DNA of 64,000 bases from an uncultured Bacteroidales bacterium (GTDB taxonomy: Bacteria; Bacteroidota; Bacteroidia; Bacteroidales; P3): the NCBI GenBank assembly GCA_900314725.1, contig OMWJ01000009.1:1-64000 (forward strand). The letters run 5' to 3'. Position numbers and translations under genes: made by a program. Below, piece by piece: positions 62,736 through 64,000 of the stretch (positions are counted from its first letter, which is position 1; each line of letters starts with the position of its first letter). The notes beneath the pieces were generated by a model. It had not been told where the DNA came from. It saw only the letters and a program-made list of their open reading frames with translations, and did no database searches.

Positions 62736-63203
62736 ATGGCAAGATTTACAAAAGGCGGAGATAGAGACCTACCAGGAATGAACACAGGTTCAATGTCTGA
62801 CATCGTGTTTATATTGTTGTTCTTCTTTATGGTTATTTCAACTATGAGAGAGAGTACTTTGATGGTTAAAGTTACAGTACCTCAGGCGTCAGAAATACAA
62901 AAGTTAGAGAAGAAATCTCTTGCAAGTAACATATATATAGGAGAACCTATGGATGCTAAATATGGTACAGGATCTCGTATTCAGTTGAATGACCAATTTA
63001 GTGAAGTAAGTGATATTGTTGCTTTTGTTGAGAGTGAAAGAGCTGCAAGAAACGAGGCAGACAGACCTTTAATAACAACTACATTAAAGTGCGACAAGGA
63101 AACAAGAATGGGAGACGTTACTGACGTTAAACAGGAATTGAGAAAAGCCGGCGCACTACGTATTATGTATGCTGCTTCAAGAAGAGTGAAAGACACATAC
63201 TAA
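62736..63203 (+). CDS. ExbD/TolR-family protein, copy 2
   Basis: 155 aa. GSMSDIVFILLFFFMVIST transmembrane segment (Asp near residue 22) and a C-terminal periplasmic domain. Together with copy 1 it may form a heteromeric stator peg. Last gene before the operon terminator. Confidence 0.9.
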   Translation: MARFTKGGDRDLPGMNTGSMSDIVFILLFFFMVISTMRESTLMVKVTVPQASEIQKLEKKSLASNIYIGEPMDAKYGTGSRIQLNDQFSEVSDIVAFVESERAARNEADRPLITTTLKCDKETRMGDVTDVKQELRKAGALRIMYAASRRVKDTY

Positions 63204-63231
63204 TAAATTATAAACTTGATTTTTCATTTCC

Positions 63232-63266
63232 AACTGTTCAGTGCTTTGAGTGCTGAACAGTTTTTC
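63232..63266 (+). terminator. Terminator of TolQ-ExbD operon
   Basis: 10-bp perfect stem AACTGTTCAG / CTGAACAGTT with an 11-nt loop and TTTTTC, 28 nt after the stop. Confidence 0.9.
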
Positions 63267-63466
63267 TATTTAAACGCAATTAGGGAGCGATTATATCCTT
63301 TCTTCTCTTAAAAGAAAAACTTTCTTTTTAGAGATAATACCTGCGTTTAAGTTTATTACTCAAGAGGTAGAATAAATTTGCGTTTTATATAGCGAGTGTT
63401 TGGCTTAATGTTTAAAAAGAAAAATTAATTTGATATCTGGTCAAAAAAATTTTTTTTAGTTAAAAA

Positions 63467-63497
63467 TTTGGTATCAAAAAAAATATTACTAATTTTG
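63467..63497 (+). promoter_or_regulatory. Promoter of BspA-like gene
   Basis: TTTG at 63467-63470, exactly 19 nt, TAATTTTG at 63490-63497; 52 nt before the ATG. Confidence 0.85.
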
Positions 63498-63549
63498 CAG
63501 TTTGAAAATAAAATAAACAGAATATTTAATAAAAAAACAACGAATTAAA

Positions 63550-64000
63550 ATGAAAAAAAATTTATTGCATGTGTCGCATTGTTTAATGCGGAGTAAGATT
63601 ATTATTTCGGGGGAGGGTAATAATCAATTAGTTACAAAGGATTCCCCTATTAAAGTTTTAACCAAAAACTTTGTTTTAGCTTTTCTTTTATTATTTTTCA
63701 CGCTTCCTTCTTTTGCACAAGAAGTTAATTCCTTCTTTACAAGTGGAGGTATTAAATATCAGATCACAAAAGCTGCTGATGTCAGTGGAAGTGGCGGAGA
63801 GGTTTCAGTAGCTTACAATGATTATAGTGGAGATATTGAAATCCATTCAACTGTAACATACAACAATATTATCTACAGCGTAACCTCAATAGGTGATAAT
63901 GCGTTTATATATTGTTCTGGTTTAACAAGTGTTACTATTCCAAGTAGCGTAACCTCAATAGGTAGTGAAGCGTTTGGCAGTTGTACTGGTTTAACAAGTA
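63550..64000 (+). CDS. BspA-type leucine-rich-repeat surface protein, N-terminus only
   Basis: 150 codons, still open at the window end. The ATG at 63550 is followed by about 35 polar residues (MKKNLLHVSHCLMRSK...), then a hydrophobic signal-type core (NFVLAFLLLFFTLPSFAQE), so the exported chain has an unusually long leader. After a YQITKAADVSGSGG linker come LRR_5 repeats SVTSIGDNAFIYCSGLTSVTIP and SVTSIGSEAFGSCTGLTS, 23 residues apart. Such proteins mediate host or bacterial attachment in Bacteroidales; role here inferred. Confidence 0.85.
   Translation, partial: MKKNLLHVSHCLMRSKIIISGEGNNQLVTKDSPIKVLTKNFVLAFLLLFFTLPSFAQEVNSFFTSGGIKYQITKAADVSGSGGEVSVAYNDYSGDIEIHSTVTYNNIIYSVTSIGDNAFIYCSGLTSVTIPSSVTSIGSEAFGSCTGLTS
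63878..64000 (+). repeat. 69-nt tandem LRR coding repeat
   Basis: GCGTAACCTCAATAGGT recurs at 63878 and 63947, a 69-nt (23-codon) period; the second unit continues to the window end. Confidence 0.85.

Larger units (their letters stand above)
63204..63549. other. 346-bp intergenic region before BspA-like gene
   Basis: Contains the exbD operon terminator, a TAAATTTG box at 63373-63380 without a clear -33, and the BspA promoter. No small gene is evident. Confidence 0.6.

Overview
The window is a 64 kb piece of an AT-rich chromosome from a member of the Bacteroidota, most likely an uncultured, Bacteroidales-like anaerobe. Evidence: type IX secretion (T9SS) sorting domains, a BspA-type leucine-rich repeat protein, a FISUMP-domain protein, DUF2723 and Bacteroidota-type LptE proteins, a GlsA/GlsB-like lipid acyltransferase pair, a two-domain RibBA, and many promoters of the Bacteroidota form TTTG-N19-TAnnTTTG (usually TACTTTTGCA or TAATTTTGCA). 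Most start sites lack a Shine-Dalgarno sequence. There are no rRNA genes, CRISPR arrays, transposases or phage genes, so this is mainly core chromosome.

Layout. 1-5033 (-): N-terminal 1677 residues of a giant secreted protein of alternating FnIII and jelly-roll modules, cut by the window edge. 5.3-8.2 kb: FISUMP secreted protein, ion-transporter-superfamily permease, glycosyltransferase 2. 8.2-12.6 kb (-): aspartate ammonia-lyase, DASS dicarboxylate transporter and outer-membrane porin, a C4-dicarboxylate/aspartate module. 12.7-17.1 kb: radical SAM protein, M16 peptidase, glutamine synthetase, DUF4234 protein. 17.3-21 kb (-): exported glutamine-amidotransferase-fold lipoprotein and an M6 protease with a T9SS tail. 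21-23.8 kb (-): coiled-coil ZapB-like protein, ZapA, probable 6S RNA, RNase Y. 23.8-30.3 kb (-): RibBA, a cytidylyltransferase-oxidoreductase fusion, and a purM / MORN lipoprotein / hypothetical / ComB operon. 30.5-35.8 kb (+): envelope operon uppS-bamA-skp-skp followed by tRNA-Leu(UAG). 36.1-38.6 kb (+): nucleotide clean-up genes rdgB and dut, with DUF2148 and yicC. 38.6-46.5 kb (-): gpsA, M49-like peptidase, LolA, DUF2723, LptE and a T9SS cargo protein, a compact envelope operon. 47.1-58 kb: galE, TPR protein, exported thioredoxin, glsA-glsB-engB-purH-mreB, uvrB. 58.3-63.2 kb (+): DksA/TraR-like, lspA, CNNM/CBS protein, and a TolQ/ExbB-ExbD-ExbD motor operon. 63.55 kb to the end: start of a BspA-like LRR surface protein.

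The main unexplained signal is a dispersed, AT-rich intergenic element seen four times (about 26.6-26.95, 35.9-36.02, 46.67-47.05 and 58.0-58.14 kb). Each copy is an array of roughly 16-nt units related to AAAACGAAGACTTTTT, present in both orientations. The two longest copies are alignable beyond the array: they share flanks, a closing stem with a compensatory base change, a terminal hairpin and a TTTG-N20-TAACTTTG promoter reading through the array. This looks like an uncharacterised structured RNA, long leader or MITE-like repeat. Function is unknown; no search could be run.

Several reading frames open upstream of the biological start on TTG or on chance ATG codons. Starts for aspA, rny, galE, rdgB, skp2, purH, the thioredoxin and others were moved to the first ATG that fits the family or signal peptide.
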